A stretch of 64,000 nucleotides of DNA from Streptomyces fuscichromogenes (lineage in GTDB: Bacteria > Actinomycetota > Actinomycetes > Streptomycetales > Streptomycetaceae), in NCBI RefSeq assembly GCF_014645815.1, contig NZ_BMML01000004.1, forward strand, positions 186,001-250,000, read 5' to 3'. Under the pieces are notes generated by a model. That model saw nothing but the letters and a program-made list of their open reading frames with translations, was not told where the DNA came from and did not search any database. Below are positions 39,738 to 48,428 of this stretch, piece by piece. A program made the translations under genes and the position numbers. Numbering within the stretch: position 1 is the first letter of the stretch; each line of letters begins with the position of its first letter.

Positions 39738-40993
39738 CCGACTCCGCCGGCCCCCCTGGCCCCACCGGCCCCATCGGCGGCACCGGCCCCTCCGGCCCTC
39801 TCGCGGAAGTCCTCGAAGGCCAGCGTGAGGCCGAACTCCAGCGTGCCGCACGCGCGTTGCTGAAGGAGCCGCTGCTGACCGCCGACGGTCCGTACACCGA
39901 GGAGTTCCGGCTGGTTCGTCGGCACGCCACCGCACTGCGCGACTGGTTCGACCGCAATGTCGGCTGGACGCTGCGCACCGACGCCGACGCGGCCCGGCTG
40001 CGCAAGACACCCGGCACCCTCACCGACGCCACCCACCCCGCCCGCGAGACGGCCCGCACCGCCCTGCCCTTCACCCGCCGCCGCTACGTCCTGCTCTGCC
40101 TGACCCTCGCCGCCCTGGAGCGCGGCGAGGCCCAGGTCGCCCTCGGCCGTCTCGCCGAACAGGTCGTCCTGGCCGCCGCCGACCCCGAACTCCTCGCCGC
40201 CGGAATCGAGTTCACCCTGGAACGGCGCGACGAACGCCTCGACCTCGCCGCCGTCGTACGTCTGCTGCTCCGGATCGGCGTGCTGCGGCGGGTCGCCGGT
40301 GACGAGGAGGCGTACGTCAGCGGCTCCGGTGACGTGCTGTACGACGTACGCCGGCGGGTTCTCGCCGGGATGCCCGCCGCCCTGCGCGGTCCCTCCCTGA
40401 TCGAGGCCGAGGACTTCGCCGAACGACTGACGGAGATGACGGCACGGACCGCCCTCGACAGCGACGAACTGCGCTTCCGGGCCATCCGCTGGAAACTGAC
40501 CCGCCGCCTCCTCGACGACCCCGTGCTCTATTACGACGATCTCACCGACGACGAACTCGGCTACCTCACCCGGCAACGCGGCTTCATCACCGCCCGCATC
40601 ACCGAACTGACCGGACTGGTCGCCGAGGTCCGGGCCGAGGGCATCGCCATGGTCGACCCCCTGGACGACCTCACCGACGTACGCATGCCGGAACAGGGCA
40701 CCCACGGCCACGTCACCCTGCTCCTCGCCCAGCACCTGGCACGGGCCGACGGGCCCGTCACGGTCGCTGAACTGGCCGCGCACGTACGCGAACTCGCGGT
40801 GGAGCACGGCAACTTCTGGTCGAAGACGGCCCGCGAGCCGGGAGCCGAACCCGGGCTCGTGGCGCAGGCCCTGACCAAGCTCCAGGCCCTCGGGCTCGCC
40901 GAGCACACCCCGCGAGGCGTCGTGCCCCGCCCCGCCCTCGCGCGGTACGCGGTCGGCGACGCCGTCACCAGAACGACCGGCGACGAAAGGTGA
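39734..40993 (+). CDS. jetB: JetB, Wadjet KITE-like subunit (TIGR02678/DUF2398) with collagen-like N-terminus
   Basis: A 419-residue TIGR02678 protein, the predicted MukE/KITE-type partner of JetA and JetC, mostly helical with winged-helix character. Family stretches include LLTADGPYTEEFRLVRRHA, LLRIGVLRRVAGDEEAYV, RFRAIRWKLTRRLLDDPVLY and YLTRQRGFI. Residues 6-22 are an unusual Gly-Pro-rich stretch (GPPGPTGPIGGTGPSGP) with collagen-like Gly-X-Y triplets; typical members lack this as far as I know. The GTG start overlaps the jetA stop (GTGA), and its own stop overlaps jetC in the same way, so the subunits are translationally coupled. Confidence 0.88.
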   Translation: MTDSAGPPGPTGPIGGTGPSGPLAEVLEGQREAELQRAARALLKEPLLTADGPYTEEFRLVRRHATALRDWFDRNVGWTLRTDADAARLRKTPGTLTDATHPARETARTALPFTRRRYVLLCLTLAALERGEAQVALGRLAEQVVLAAADPELLAAGIEFTLERRDERLDLAAVVRLLLRIGVLRRVAGDEEAYVSGSGDVLYDVRRRVLAGMPAALRGPSLIEAEDFAERLTEMTARTALDSDELRFRAIRWKLTRRLLDDPVLYYDDLTDDELGYLTRQRGFITARITELTGLVAEVRAEGIAMVDPLDDLTDVRMPEQGTHGHVTLLLAQHLARADGPVTVAELAAHVRELAVEHGNFWSKTAREPGAEPGLVAQALTKLQALGLAEHTPRGVVPRPALARYAVGDAVTRTTGDER

Positions 40994-43900
40994 CCCGCGC
41001 CGTGACCGCGCCGACCATACAGACCGCGTCCCCGAACTTCGTCCTCCCCGCCCCCGCGCCCGGCCGCTGGCGGCCGCTGCGGATCGGGCTCGTCGACCTG
41101 TTCCACTACGACGTCGAGGAGTTCTGGTTCCGCGACGGCCGGCTGCTGCTGCGCGGCAACAACGGCACCGGCAAGTCGAAGGTGCTCGCCCTCACCCTGC
41201 CGTTCCTGCTGGACGGCGACCTCTCTGCGCGCCGTGTCGAGCCCGACGGCGACCCCGGCAAGCGGATGGAGTGGAACCTGCTCCTGGGCGGCGAACACCC
41301 CCATCCGGAACGGCTCGGCTACACCTGGATCGAGTTCGGCCGGCTCGACGACACCACCGGCGAGGCCCACTTCCGCACCCTGCTGTGCGGCCTGAAGGCC
41401 GTCGCCGGACGCGGTATCGCCCGCCACTGGTTCGCCGTCACCACCCAGCGGATCGCCGCCGGACTCGACCTGCTCGACGCCACCGGCACCGCCCTGTCCC
41501 GGGACCGGCTCGCCGAGGCCATCGGCGGCCACGGCATGGTGTACGACACCGCCAGGGCCTACCGCCGAGCGGTCGACGAGGCCCTGTTCGGGCTGGGGGA
41601 ACGGCGCTACGGCGCGCTCGTCGACCTCCTCATCCAGCTGCGCCAGCCCCAGCTGTCCAAGCGGCCCAACGAGGCCGCCCTGTCGCGGGCGCTGACGGAG
41701 GCGCTGCCGCCGATGGACCAGGCGGTCATCGCCGACGCCGCGGAGGCGTTCCGGTCGCTGGACGAGGAGAAGGAGGAGCTGCGGGCGGCCCGCGAGGCCG
41801 AACAGGCGTCGTCGGCGTTCCTCGACCACTACCGGCGCTACGCCCGCATCGCCGCCCGCCGCCGGGCCCGCCTGCCCCGCGCCGAACACGCCCGCTACGA
41901 ACACCTCCAGCGGGAACTGGCGAGGGCGCAGACCGATCACGACCGGGCCGTGACCGACCGGAACGAGGCGCAGGACCGGGCGGTCGCGCTCGCCGAGCGG
42001 GCGGCACGGCTCAGCGCCCAGGAAGCCGCACTGCGGTCGGGTCCCGAGATGCGCGACGCCCGCGCCCTCGACCAGGCGGCGGCCGACGCCTCCCGCACGG
42101 CAGGGGACGCCGCCCGCTCCGAGGCGGACCGGCGGCAGGCCGCCGAAGCGCACACCCGGGCCCGCGGCCGGCTCGCCACCGCCACGAACCGGCTGACCGC
42201 CGCCCAGGATGCCCTGGACGACATCGAGGGCCGGGTCGCTGACAGCGCGACGGTGGCGCGCATCGACATACCCCAGACCTCCGGAGCCCCCACCCCGGCC
42301 CTGCGCCGTGCCGCCGACGAGGCCACGGCGAGCAGGCGGCGGGCCGTCGACCTTGTGGAGACCCTCGTGACGGCGGCCGAGAGCGCGGAAGGCGCCCGCA
42401 AGGCCGCCCGGCTGCGCGCCGACGAGGCCGACGAGGAGGCCGGGCACAGCGCGGAGCTGCTGGCCGAGGCCGAGGAGACGGCCAAGGAGGCGGGGCACGC
42501 CCTGGTCGCGGTCGTACGGGAGAAGCTGTCGGCGTTCGTGGAACTGCGTGTCGACGGGCTGCCGGGGGTGCTCGACGCCGTGCAGAGCTGGACGGGCAGC
42601 CTGGACGGGCCCCATCCGGCCCGACTCGCCGCCAGCGCCGCCCACCGCGTACTCGGCGCCCGACTGGCCGACCGGGCCGCGGCGTTGGCCCAGTCGGAGG
42701 CGGCGACGGCCGCACGCCTGCGTCTCGGGGCCGAGGAACTGGCCGCCCTGGAAACCGGCGGGCAACGCGGCCCCACCGCCCCTCACACCCGCACCGCCGA
42801 TCTCCGCAGCCGCGCCCTCGGCGCCCCGCTGTGGCGTCTCGTCGACTTCCGCCCGCACGTGACGGAAGCGCAACGGGCGGGCTTGGAAGCCGCGTTGGAG
42901 GCCTCCGGGCTCCTCGACGCCTGGGTGCGGCCGGACGGCGCGGCGGTGCGGGCGGACGGCCACGACGTACTCCTCGACCCGCTCGACCTGCCCACCGGAA
43001 ACGGGCTCGACCGCGCCTTGTGCCCGGCTGTCGACCACGCCGACGCCGGGGCCGCGGCCGTCGGCGAGCACACCGTCCAGCGACTGCTGGCCGCCATCGC
43101 GCTGGTGGACGTCGGCAAGGACGGTGACAGCCGTACCTGGGTCTCCATCGACGGCCGCTTCCGGGTCGGCGCGCTCACCGGCGGCTGGGCCAAGGACAGC
43201 GCCCAGTACGTGGGAGAGGGGGCCCGCGAACGGGACCGCCGCAACCGGATCGGCGAACTGCTCGTCGAACAGGCGGCCTTGGCGGCCGAAGGGGAGCAAC
43301 TCGCCGGGGAGCGCGGGGTGGTGTACGAGCGGCGCACCGTACTCGACGCCGAACTCGCCGTCGTACCCGGCGAAGACGACCTGCGCCACGCCCACGCCCG
43401 GCTCGGCGTGGCTGCCGAAGCCGTCCACCGGGCCCGTACCCGGCAGCGGGAGCGGGCCGCCGAACTGGCCCGCGCGGCCGCCGACGCCGACCGTACGGCG
43501 AACGAACTCGGCGACACGGCGGGCGACCTGAACCTTCCCGTCGGCCGGGACGGCCTGGCCGCCGTACGGCAGGCACTCGTCGACCACGCCGTCCACCTCG
43601 CCGCACTCTGGCCCGCGGCGCGTGAGCGCGTGGACGCCGAGCATGCGGTTGACGGGGAACGCGCCGAGGCCGGCCGCGCCGAGCGACTCGGTGCCGAACT
43701 CGTCGGCCGGGCCACCGAGTCGGCCCGGCTCGCCGCGGCCGCCGACGAACACCTGCGCACCCTCCGCTCCACCGTCGGTGCGGCCGTCGCCGAACTCCAG
43801 CGGCGGCTGGCCGAGACCGGGGAGGCCGCACGCGTCTGTGAGCGCGAACGACAGCGGGCCCAGGAGGACATCCAGGCCGCCGACCGGCGGGCCGGCCACG

Positions 43901-45156
43901 CCGAGGGGCGCATCGAGCGGCTCGCGGACGATGTCACCGACGCCACCACCGCCCGCGAACGGGCCGTCGCCGCGCTCCAGCGGTTCACGGCGACCGGACT
44001 CCTCGCCGTAGCCCTCCCCGGCCTGTCCGTACCGGACGAGGACGGCGGACCGTGGGCGGCCACCCCCGCCGTGACCCTCGCCCGCGCCGTCGAGTCCCGG
44101 CTGGCCACGATCGACGACTCCGACGCGGCCTGGGAACGCATCCAGAAACATCTCAGCGAGGAACTCGGCCGGCTCCAGGACGCGTTGTCCCGGCACGGCC
44201 ACACCGCCACGGCCCGCCCCGGCGAGGACGGCATGCGCGTCGACATCGTCTACCAGGGCCGCGAACGTGCGGTACCCGAACTCGCCGAAGCCCTCGCCGC
44301 CGAGGTCGCCGAACTGACCCGCATCCTCTCCGCGCACGAACGCGAGATCCTGCAGACCCATCTGATCACCGAGGTCGCCGGCACCCTCCAGGAGCTGATC
44401 GGCGCGGCCGAACGCCAAGTGCGCGCCATGAACAAGGAGTTGGAGGAGCGGCCGACGTCCACGGGCATGAAGCTGCGCCTGGTCTGGCGCGCCTCCCGCC
44501 GCGCTCCGCAGGGGCTGGCCCAGGCCCGGGACCGGCTGCGCCAGTCGGCCGACGCCTGGTCGCCCGAGGACCGGGCCGCAGTCGGCGCCTTCCTCCAGGA
44601 GCAGATCGCCCGCCGGCAGGCCGACGACCGCGCCGGCAGCTGGCAGGAGGACCTCACCGCGGCCCTCGACTACCGCGCCTGGCACGAGTTCGGCGTCGAA
44701 CGCCACCAGCACGGCAAATGGGTACCGGCCACCGGCCCCGCCTCCGGCGGCGAGCGGGTGCTGGCCGCGTCCGTCCCGCTCTTCGCCGCCGCCTCCTCCC
44801 ACTACGCGAGCGCGGGTGGCGCCCACGCCCCGCGCCTGGTCACCCTCGACGAGGCGTTCGCCGGAGTCGACGACGACTCCCGTGCCAAGTGTCTGGGCCT
44901 GCTCCGTGCCTTCGACCTCGACGTCGTCATGACCAGCGAACGCGAGTGGGCCTGCTACCCGCAGGTGCCCGGCATCGCCATCGCCCAGCTGTCCCGGGTC
45001 GACGACATCGACGCCGTCCTGGTGACCAGATGGGAGTGGGACGGCGGCGAACGGCGACGCGGTCCCGAGCCCGGCGCCACCGTGGGGCCGGTATCGGTTC
45101 CCGCCCAGGTGCACACCCCCGCCGCCATGGTGGAACCGGGGACCCCATGGACGTGA
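40990..45156 (+). CDS. jetC: JetC, Wadjet SMC-like ATPase (TIGR02680)
   Basis: A 1388-residue SMC/MukB-like ATPase, the loop-extruding motor of Wadjet. The Walker-A motif GNNGTGKS is at 56-63. The middle is long Ala/Arg/Glu-rich coiled coil, broken near 530-760 by a hinge-like globular part that includes LVDFRPHVTEAQRAGLE. The ABC signature SGGER is at 1252-1256 and Walker B LVTLDEAFAG has Asp1287 and Glu1288. Conserved catalytic residues are intact, so the protein should be active. It overlaps jetB by four bases and jetD by ten. The long opposite-strand frame over this gene is a codon-bias shadow. Confidence 0.93.
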   Translation: MTRAVTAPTIQTASPNFVLPAPAPGRWRPLRIGLVDLFHYDVEEFWFRDGRLLLRGNNGTGKSKVLALTLPFLLDGDLSARRVEPDGDPGKRMEWNLLLGGEHPHPERLGYTWIEFGRLDDTTGEAHFRTLLCGLKAVAGRGIARHWFAVTTQRIAAGLDLLDATGTALSRDRLAEAIGGHGMVYDTARAYRRAVDEALFGLGERRYGALVDLLIQLRQPQLSKRPNEAALSRALTEALPPMDQAVIADAAEAFRSLDEEKEELRAAREAEQASSAFLDHYRRYARIAARRRARLPRAEHARYEHLQRELARAQTDHDRAVTDRNEAQDRAVALAERAARLSAQEAALRSGPEMRDARALDQAAADASRTAGDAARSEADRRQAAEAHTRARGRLATATNRLTAAQDALDDIEGRVADSATVARIDIPQTSGAPTPALRRAADEATASRRRAVDLVETLVTAAESAEGARKAARLRADEADEEAGHSAELLAEAEETAKEAGHALVAVVREKLSAFVELRVDGLPGVLDAVQSWTGSLDGPHPARLAASAAHRVLGARLADRAAALAQSEAATAARLRLGAEELAALETGGQRGPTAPHTRTADLRSRALGAPLWRLVDFRPHVTEAQRAGLEAALEASGLLDAWVRPDGAAVRADGHDVLLDPLDLPTGNGLDRALCPAVDHADAGAAAVGEHTVQRLLAAIALVDVGKDGDSRTWVSIDGRFRVGALTGGWAKDSAQYVGEGARERDRRNRIGELLVEQAALAAEGEQLAGERGVVYERRTVLDAELAVVPGEDDLRHAHARLGVAAEAVHRARTRQRERAAELARAAADADRTANELGDTAGDLNLPVGRDGLAAVRQALVDHAVHLAALWPAARERVDAEHAVDGERAEAGRAERLGAELVGRATESARLAAAADEHLRTLRSTVGAAVAELQRRLAETGEAARVCERERQRAQEDIQAADRRAGHAEGRIERLADDVTDATTARERAVAALQRFTATGLLAVALPGLSVPDEDGGPWAATPAVTLARAVESRLATIDDSDAAWERIQKHLSEELGRLQDALSRHGHTATARPGEDGMRVDIVYQGRERAVPELAEALAAEVAELTRILSAHEREILQTHLITEVAGTLQELIGAAERQVRAMNKELEERPTSTGMKLRLVWRASRRAPQGLAQARDRLRQSADAWSPEDRAAVGAFLQEQIARRQADDRAGSWQEDLTAALDYRAWHEFGVERHQHGKWVPATGPASGGERVLAASVPLFAAASSHYASAGGAHAPRLVTLDEAFAGVDDDSRAKCLGLLRAFDLDVVMTSEREWACYPQVPGIAIAQLSRVDDIDAVLVTRWEWDGGERRRGPEPGATVGPVSVPAQVHTPAAMVEPGTPWT

Positions 45157-46406
45157 ACCCCCCGGTGGCCGAAACGAAGGTCGACGGCGAACGGCTCGGG
45201 CGGCTGCTCGGGGACCCGGGACTCGCCTGGCTTGTGGAACGCGTCCGGCAACGGATCGCGGCGGGGCGGCCGCTCACCGGGACGGTCACCCTGGCCCGCC
45301 CGGACGACCTCCAACGCCAGGCCGCCGAAAGGCTGCTGGGACGTTCTCCGAGTACCGGCCGGTCCCTGACCCTCCGCCTCGACACGGTGGACGAGATCCT
45401 GCGTCGCTCCGGCGTCAGCCCGGACGGCCTGGAGACCGCCGTCGTCGCCCTCACCGGGCCCGTCACACCGCGCGCGGAGACGAGGGACAGGCAGGCCGAG
45501 GCATGGCAGGAGGCACTGGCCCCGCTCACCACCGTGACGGTCGAACTGGCGGACTGGGCCGCGCGGATCCGTGAGGACGGTCTCGTACGGCGACTCGCCC
45601 GCACCCCCGAGGCCGCCGGCCCCCTGATCTCGGCCGCGGTTCGGACACTGCACGCGCTGCCCGTCGACCCTCCGACGTCACGGGCGGCGTTCGCGGCACT
45701 CCATCTGACCGGAGCCCACGCCCTGGACGAGGGAACCCCGCTCGCCACGCTGGTGCTCTCGGGGATCCGTACGCTGACCGGCTTCCCCGACGGCACCGGC
45801 GCCGAGTGGCGGCGCGAGGCCTGGGCCTCGGCCGGGCTGCTCAAGGACGACGTGTCGTCCACCGTGCTCACCCTCAACCTGCGCGGCACACCCGCCCTCG
45901 ACTGGACGGCCGACGAGGGCGAACCCGCGGTCCTGACGCTGCGTTCCCTCAACCGCCGGACCACGAACGGGATCACGACGGCGACCGGACACGTCCACGT
46001 GTGCGAGAACCCGGCCGTCCTGTCCGCCGCCGCAGACGCCCTCGGCCCGGCATGCCCGCCCATGGTGTGCCTCCAGGGGCAGCCTTCGGCGGCCGCGCTC
46101 ACCCTGCTGCGCGGCCTCTCCGCGTCCGGAGCGGTACTCCTGCACCACGCGGACTTCGACTGGGGTGGGGTGCGGATCGCCACCGCCCTCGGCCGGGTCG
46201 CCCGGTGGCGCCCCTGGCGGTACGAAGCCACCGACTACCAGGAGGCCGTGACCGGGGTGAGCGAGCCGCAGCACCTGACGGGCACGGCCGCCGCGACGCC
46301 ATGGGATCCGCGCCTGGCCACCGTGATGGCCGAGCACGGGGTGCGCGTCGAGGAGGAGTCGATCCTCGACGCTCTGCTCTCGGATCTGCGGGCCGCGGCG
46401 CACTGA
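45147..46406 (+). CDS. jetD: JetD, Wadjet Toprim nuclease subunit (TIGR02679/DUF2399)
   Basis: A 419-residue protein of the TIGR02679 family, the plasmid-cleaving subunit of Wadjet. The N-terminal two thirds (1-270) is a DNA-binding/arm region. The C-terminal Toprim fold has the catalytic Glu287 in VHVCENPAV and the metal-binding pair Asp336/Asp338 in HHADFDWGGVRIA, the layout of topoisomerase VI subunit A. The ATG at 45147 lies inside the end of jetC (ten-base overlap) and is preceded by a weak ggggacc. All key residues are present, so the operon looks functional. A GC-rich hairpin follows. Confidence 0.9.
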   Translation: MDVNPPVAETKVDGERLGRLLGDPGLAWLVERVRQRIAAGRPLTGTVTLARPDDLQRQAAERLLGRSPSTGRSLTLRLDTVDEILRRSGVSPDGLETAVVALTGPVTPRAETRDRQAEAWQEALAPLTTVTVELADWAARIREDGLVRRLARTPEAAGPLISAAVRTLHALPVDPPTSRAAFAALHLTGAHALDEGTPLATLVLSGIRTLTGFPDGTGAEWRREAWASAGLLKDDVSSTVLTLNLRGTPALDWTADEGEPAVLTLRSLNRRTTNGITTATGHVHVCENPAVLSAAADALGPACPPMVCLQGQPSAAALTLLRGLSASGAVLLHHADFDWGGVRIATALGRVARWRPWRYEATDYQEAVTGVSEPQHLTGTAAATPWDPRLATVMAEHGVRVEEESILDALLSDLRAAAH

Positions 46407-46440
46407 GCCACGGGGGACGGTGCCCCGGCTGCTCTACCGG

Positions 46441-46458
46441 CGGCCGCTTCGGCGGCCG
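46441..46458. terminator. hairpin between jetD and the convergent tetR gene
   Basis: CGGCCGC (46441-46447), the stable loop TTCG, and GCGGCCG (46452-46458) form a perfect 7-bp stem. There is no T-run, so it is only a probable terminator, placed where the two convergent genes end. Confidence 0.5.
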
Positions 46459-46474
46459 GTCGGTGGGCCGGCGG

Positions 46475-47110
46475 TCAGGTGAAATCGGGGAGGGGGCGGC
46501 GGGCGACCTCGTGAGCGTCGGCCGGCGGCACGCCCAGCATGCGCAGGACCATTTCGGCGAGATTCACGGCGGCCTCGTCGCCGTCCAGGTCGGGGCGGGC
46601 GAATCTCAGCTCCACCAGGGACAGCAGGGTTCCGCCCAGTGCCGAGAGGGCGACCGTGGGGTCGACGGTGGTGAAGCGGCCGGACGCCATGCCGGCCTCC
46701 AGGTCACGCAGGGCCCGCCGGGCCAGGCCGTTGTCCGCGTGGATGTGGCCGAGGCCGCGACGGCGCAGGACCTGCATCAGTTCCGGGTGGGAGTCGGCCA
46801 TGCGGGCGCTCAGCCGAAAGCCCGCCGCGACCAGTTCCGCCGGGTCGTCGATCCCCGTCAGGCGGTCGTCGGAGTTCTGGCCGAACTCCTCCAGGGCGTC
46901 CACCACGGCCGCGTCGAACAGCTCCGCCTTCGACTCGAAGTGGTTGTAGAAGGAGCCGAAGCCGACATCCGCGCGCTCGGCGATCATCTGGATGCTGGCG
47001 CTGGTGTCCCCGGTCTCGGCCAGTATCTGCCGCGCCGCACGGATGAGCGCGCGACGGGTCTCGGCGCGGCGCCGCTCGAACCGGTTGCTGGGCGGGGCTG
47101 ACGTAGGCAT
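46475..47110 (-). CDS. TetR-family repressor of the aromatic-degradation operon
   Basis: A 211-residue regulator. The N-terminal helix-turn-helix has ETRRALIRAARQILAETGDT and ADVGFGSFYNHFESKAELF, and the C-terminal ligand domain (80-205) is rich in Leu and Ala. This type (KstR/HsaR-like order beside ring-cleavage dioxygenases) usually senses an aromatic pathway intermediate. The ATG at 47110 is 134 bases from the divergent dioxygenase start; two copies of a 14-bp palindrome lie between them. Control of the following four-gene operon is inferred from that arrangement. Confidence 0.85.
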   Translation of the reverse strand: MPTSAPPSNRFERRRAETRRALIRAARQILAETGDTSASIQMIAERADVGFGSFYNHFESKAELFDAAVVDALEEFGQNSDDRLTGIDDPAELVAAGFRLSARMADSHPELMQVLRRRGLGHIHADNGLARRALRDLEAGMASGRFTTVDPTVALSALGGTLLSLVELRFARPDLDGDEAAVNLAEMVLRMLGVPPADAHEVARRPLPDFT

Positions 47111-47149
47111 GCGCAGAGTGTAACCGCGTGACGATCGTGGTCGCAGTCC

Positions 47150-47163
47150 TGATGAATTCATCA
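47150..47163. promoter_or_regulatory. TetR operator copy A
   Basis: TGATGAATTCATCA, a perfect 14-bp palindrome, lies 39 bases upstream of the tetR start. AT-rich in an otherwise GC-rich region. Confidence 0.65.
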
Positions 47164-47181
47164 TTTCCTGCCGCGAGTGCC

Positions 47182-47210
47182 TTGACGAAGAGATTCTCAA
47201 AGTTGATGAT
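47182..47210 (+). promoter_or_regulatory. predicted promoter of the ring-cleavage operon
   Basis: TTGACG (47182-47187), a 17-base spacer and GATGAT (47205-47210). The -10 overlaps operator copy B, as expected for TetR repression. Confidence 0.55.
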
Positions 47211-47217
47211 TTCCTCA
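47204..47217. promoter_or_regulatory. TetR operator copy B
   Basis: TGATGATTTCCTCA matches copy A at 12 of 14 positions. It covers the predicted -10 hexamer and is 54 bases (start to start) from copy A. Confidence 0.55.
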
Positions 47218-47244
47218 TTGTGGCAATGTCGCTCGGAGGGCACC

Positions 47245-48399
47245 ATGTCTGAAACCCGCGTCCAGGCGGCCGACGTCAGGACGGCCCACCAGGACCTGCA
47301 CAGCGAGCAGGGCGCCCTGCGGGGCGAACACCCCGGCCGGTCCCGGAACCCGGTCATCAAGGTCGCCGACCTGGCCTGGCTGGAGTTCGAGAAGCCCGAT
47401 CTGCGGCGGGCCGAGGTCTTCGCCCGGGACTTCGGCTTCCAGGTCGCCGCCCGCACGGAGCGGGAGCTGTGGCTGCGCGGCACCTTCGCGGGCTCACCCT
47501 GTGTGGTGATCCGGCGCGGCCGCACCTCCCGTTTCATCGGCCCGGCCTTCCGGGCCGCCGAGCGGGCCGACCTGGACCGCCTCGGGCGCGCCACCGGCTC
47601 CGACGTGCGCGACGTCGACGGCGCCGCCGTGCCGGGCGGCGGCAAGGCGGTCGACCTGCTCGACCCCTCGGGCTTCCCCGTGCGCGTGGTGCACTGCGGC
47701 GAGCGGCTGTCCGCGCTCCCGGAGCAGCGGCCGCTGCCGCTGAACTTCGGCACCGGCCACCGCCGTACGAACGCCACGCAGCGCCCGCCCCGCGAGCCGT
47801 CCCGGATCCAGCGCCTGGGGCATGTGGTGCTGGAGACGCGGGTGTTCGGCCGGGCGCTGGACTGGTACCTGGACACGCTCGGCATGATCGTGTCCGACTT
47901 CCTGTTCCTGGACGGGCAGCGCGACCGGGGTCCGACGATGGCGTTCATCCGCTGCGACCTGGGCAGCGTGCCGGTCGATCACCACGCGCTGGCGATGCAT
48001 CTGGGGCCGGGCACCGGCTATGTCCACTCCGCCTACCAGGTCACCGACCTGGACTCGATCGCGACCGGCGGCGAATACCTCAAGGAGCGTGGATACAAGC
48101 GCAGTTGGGGGATCGGTCGGCACATCCAGGGCAGCCAGCTCTTCGACTACTGGCGCGACCCCGACCACTTCATGCTGGAGCACTTCGCCGACGGCGACCT
48201 GTTCTCCCGCGACCTCGAACCCGGCTGGGCGCCGATGTCGACGAGCGGCCTCGCCCAGTGGGGCCCGCCCGCCACCCGCGACTTCCTGGGCACGAGCCCC
48301 ACCCCGCAGCGCGTCCGCGATGTCGTACAGGCCCTGCGCGGCGACAACGAGATGGATGCCGCGCGCCTGCTCGGCCTGCTCAGGGCCGCCAACTCCTGA
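47245..48399 (+). CDS. type I extradiol ring-cleavage dioxygenase (two VOC domains)
   Basis: A 384-residue enzyme of the 2,3-dihydroxybiphenyl/catechol 2,3-dioxygenase superfamily, which cuts the ring of a catechol next to the two hydroxyls using Fe(II) and O2. The N-terminal VOC module spans about 38-160. The catalytic C-terminal module holds the metal triad His193 (RLGHVVLE), His261 (GYVHSAYQV) and Glu312 (HFMLEHFAD). It is longer than the usual 300 residues, with an extra 35-residue N-terminus and a C-terminal tail. The ATG follows cggaggg. It heads an operon with FAH, hydroxylase and CoA-ligase genes. Confidence 0.85.
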   Translation: MSETRVQAADVRTAHQDLHSEQGALRGEHPGRSRNPVIKVADLAWLEFEKPDLRRAEVFARDFGFQVAARTERELWLRGTFAGSPCVVIRRGRTSRFIGPAFRAAERADLDRLGRATGSDVRDVDGAAVPGGGKAVDLLDPSGFPVRVVHCGERLSALPEQRPLPLNFGTGHRRTNATQRPPREPSRIQRLGHVVLETRVFGRALDWYLDTLGMIVSDFLFLDGQRDRGPTMAFIRCDLGSVPVDHHALAMHLGPGTGYVHSAYQVTDLDSIATGGEYLKERGYKRSWGIGRHIQGSQLFDYWRDPDHFMLEHFADGDLFSRDLEPGWAPMSTSGLAQWGPPATRDFLGTSPTPQRVRDVVQALRGDNEMDAARLLGLLRAANS

Positions 48400-48428
48400 A
48401 CCCCCGACCCCCTCACAAAGGCAATGCG

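Noticed and set aside
40561..45114. 1500-codon minus-strand open frame opposite jetB and jetC
   Set aside because: Shadow of the SMC gene, with Gly/Arg/Val-rich nonsense sequence and no domain; the plus strand has perfect Walker motifs.
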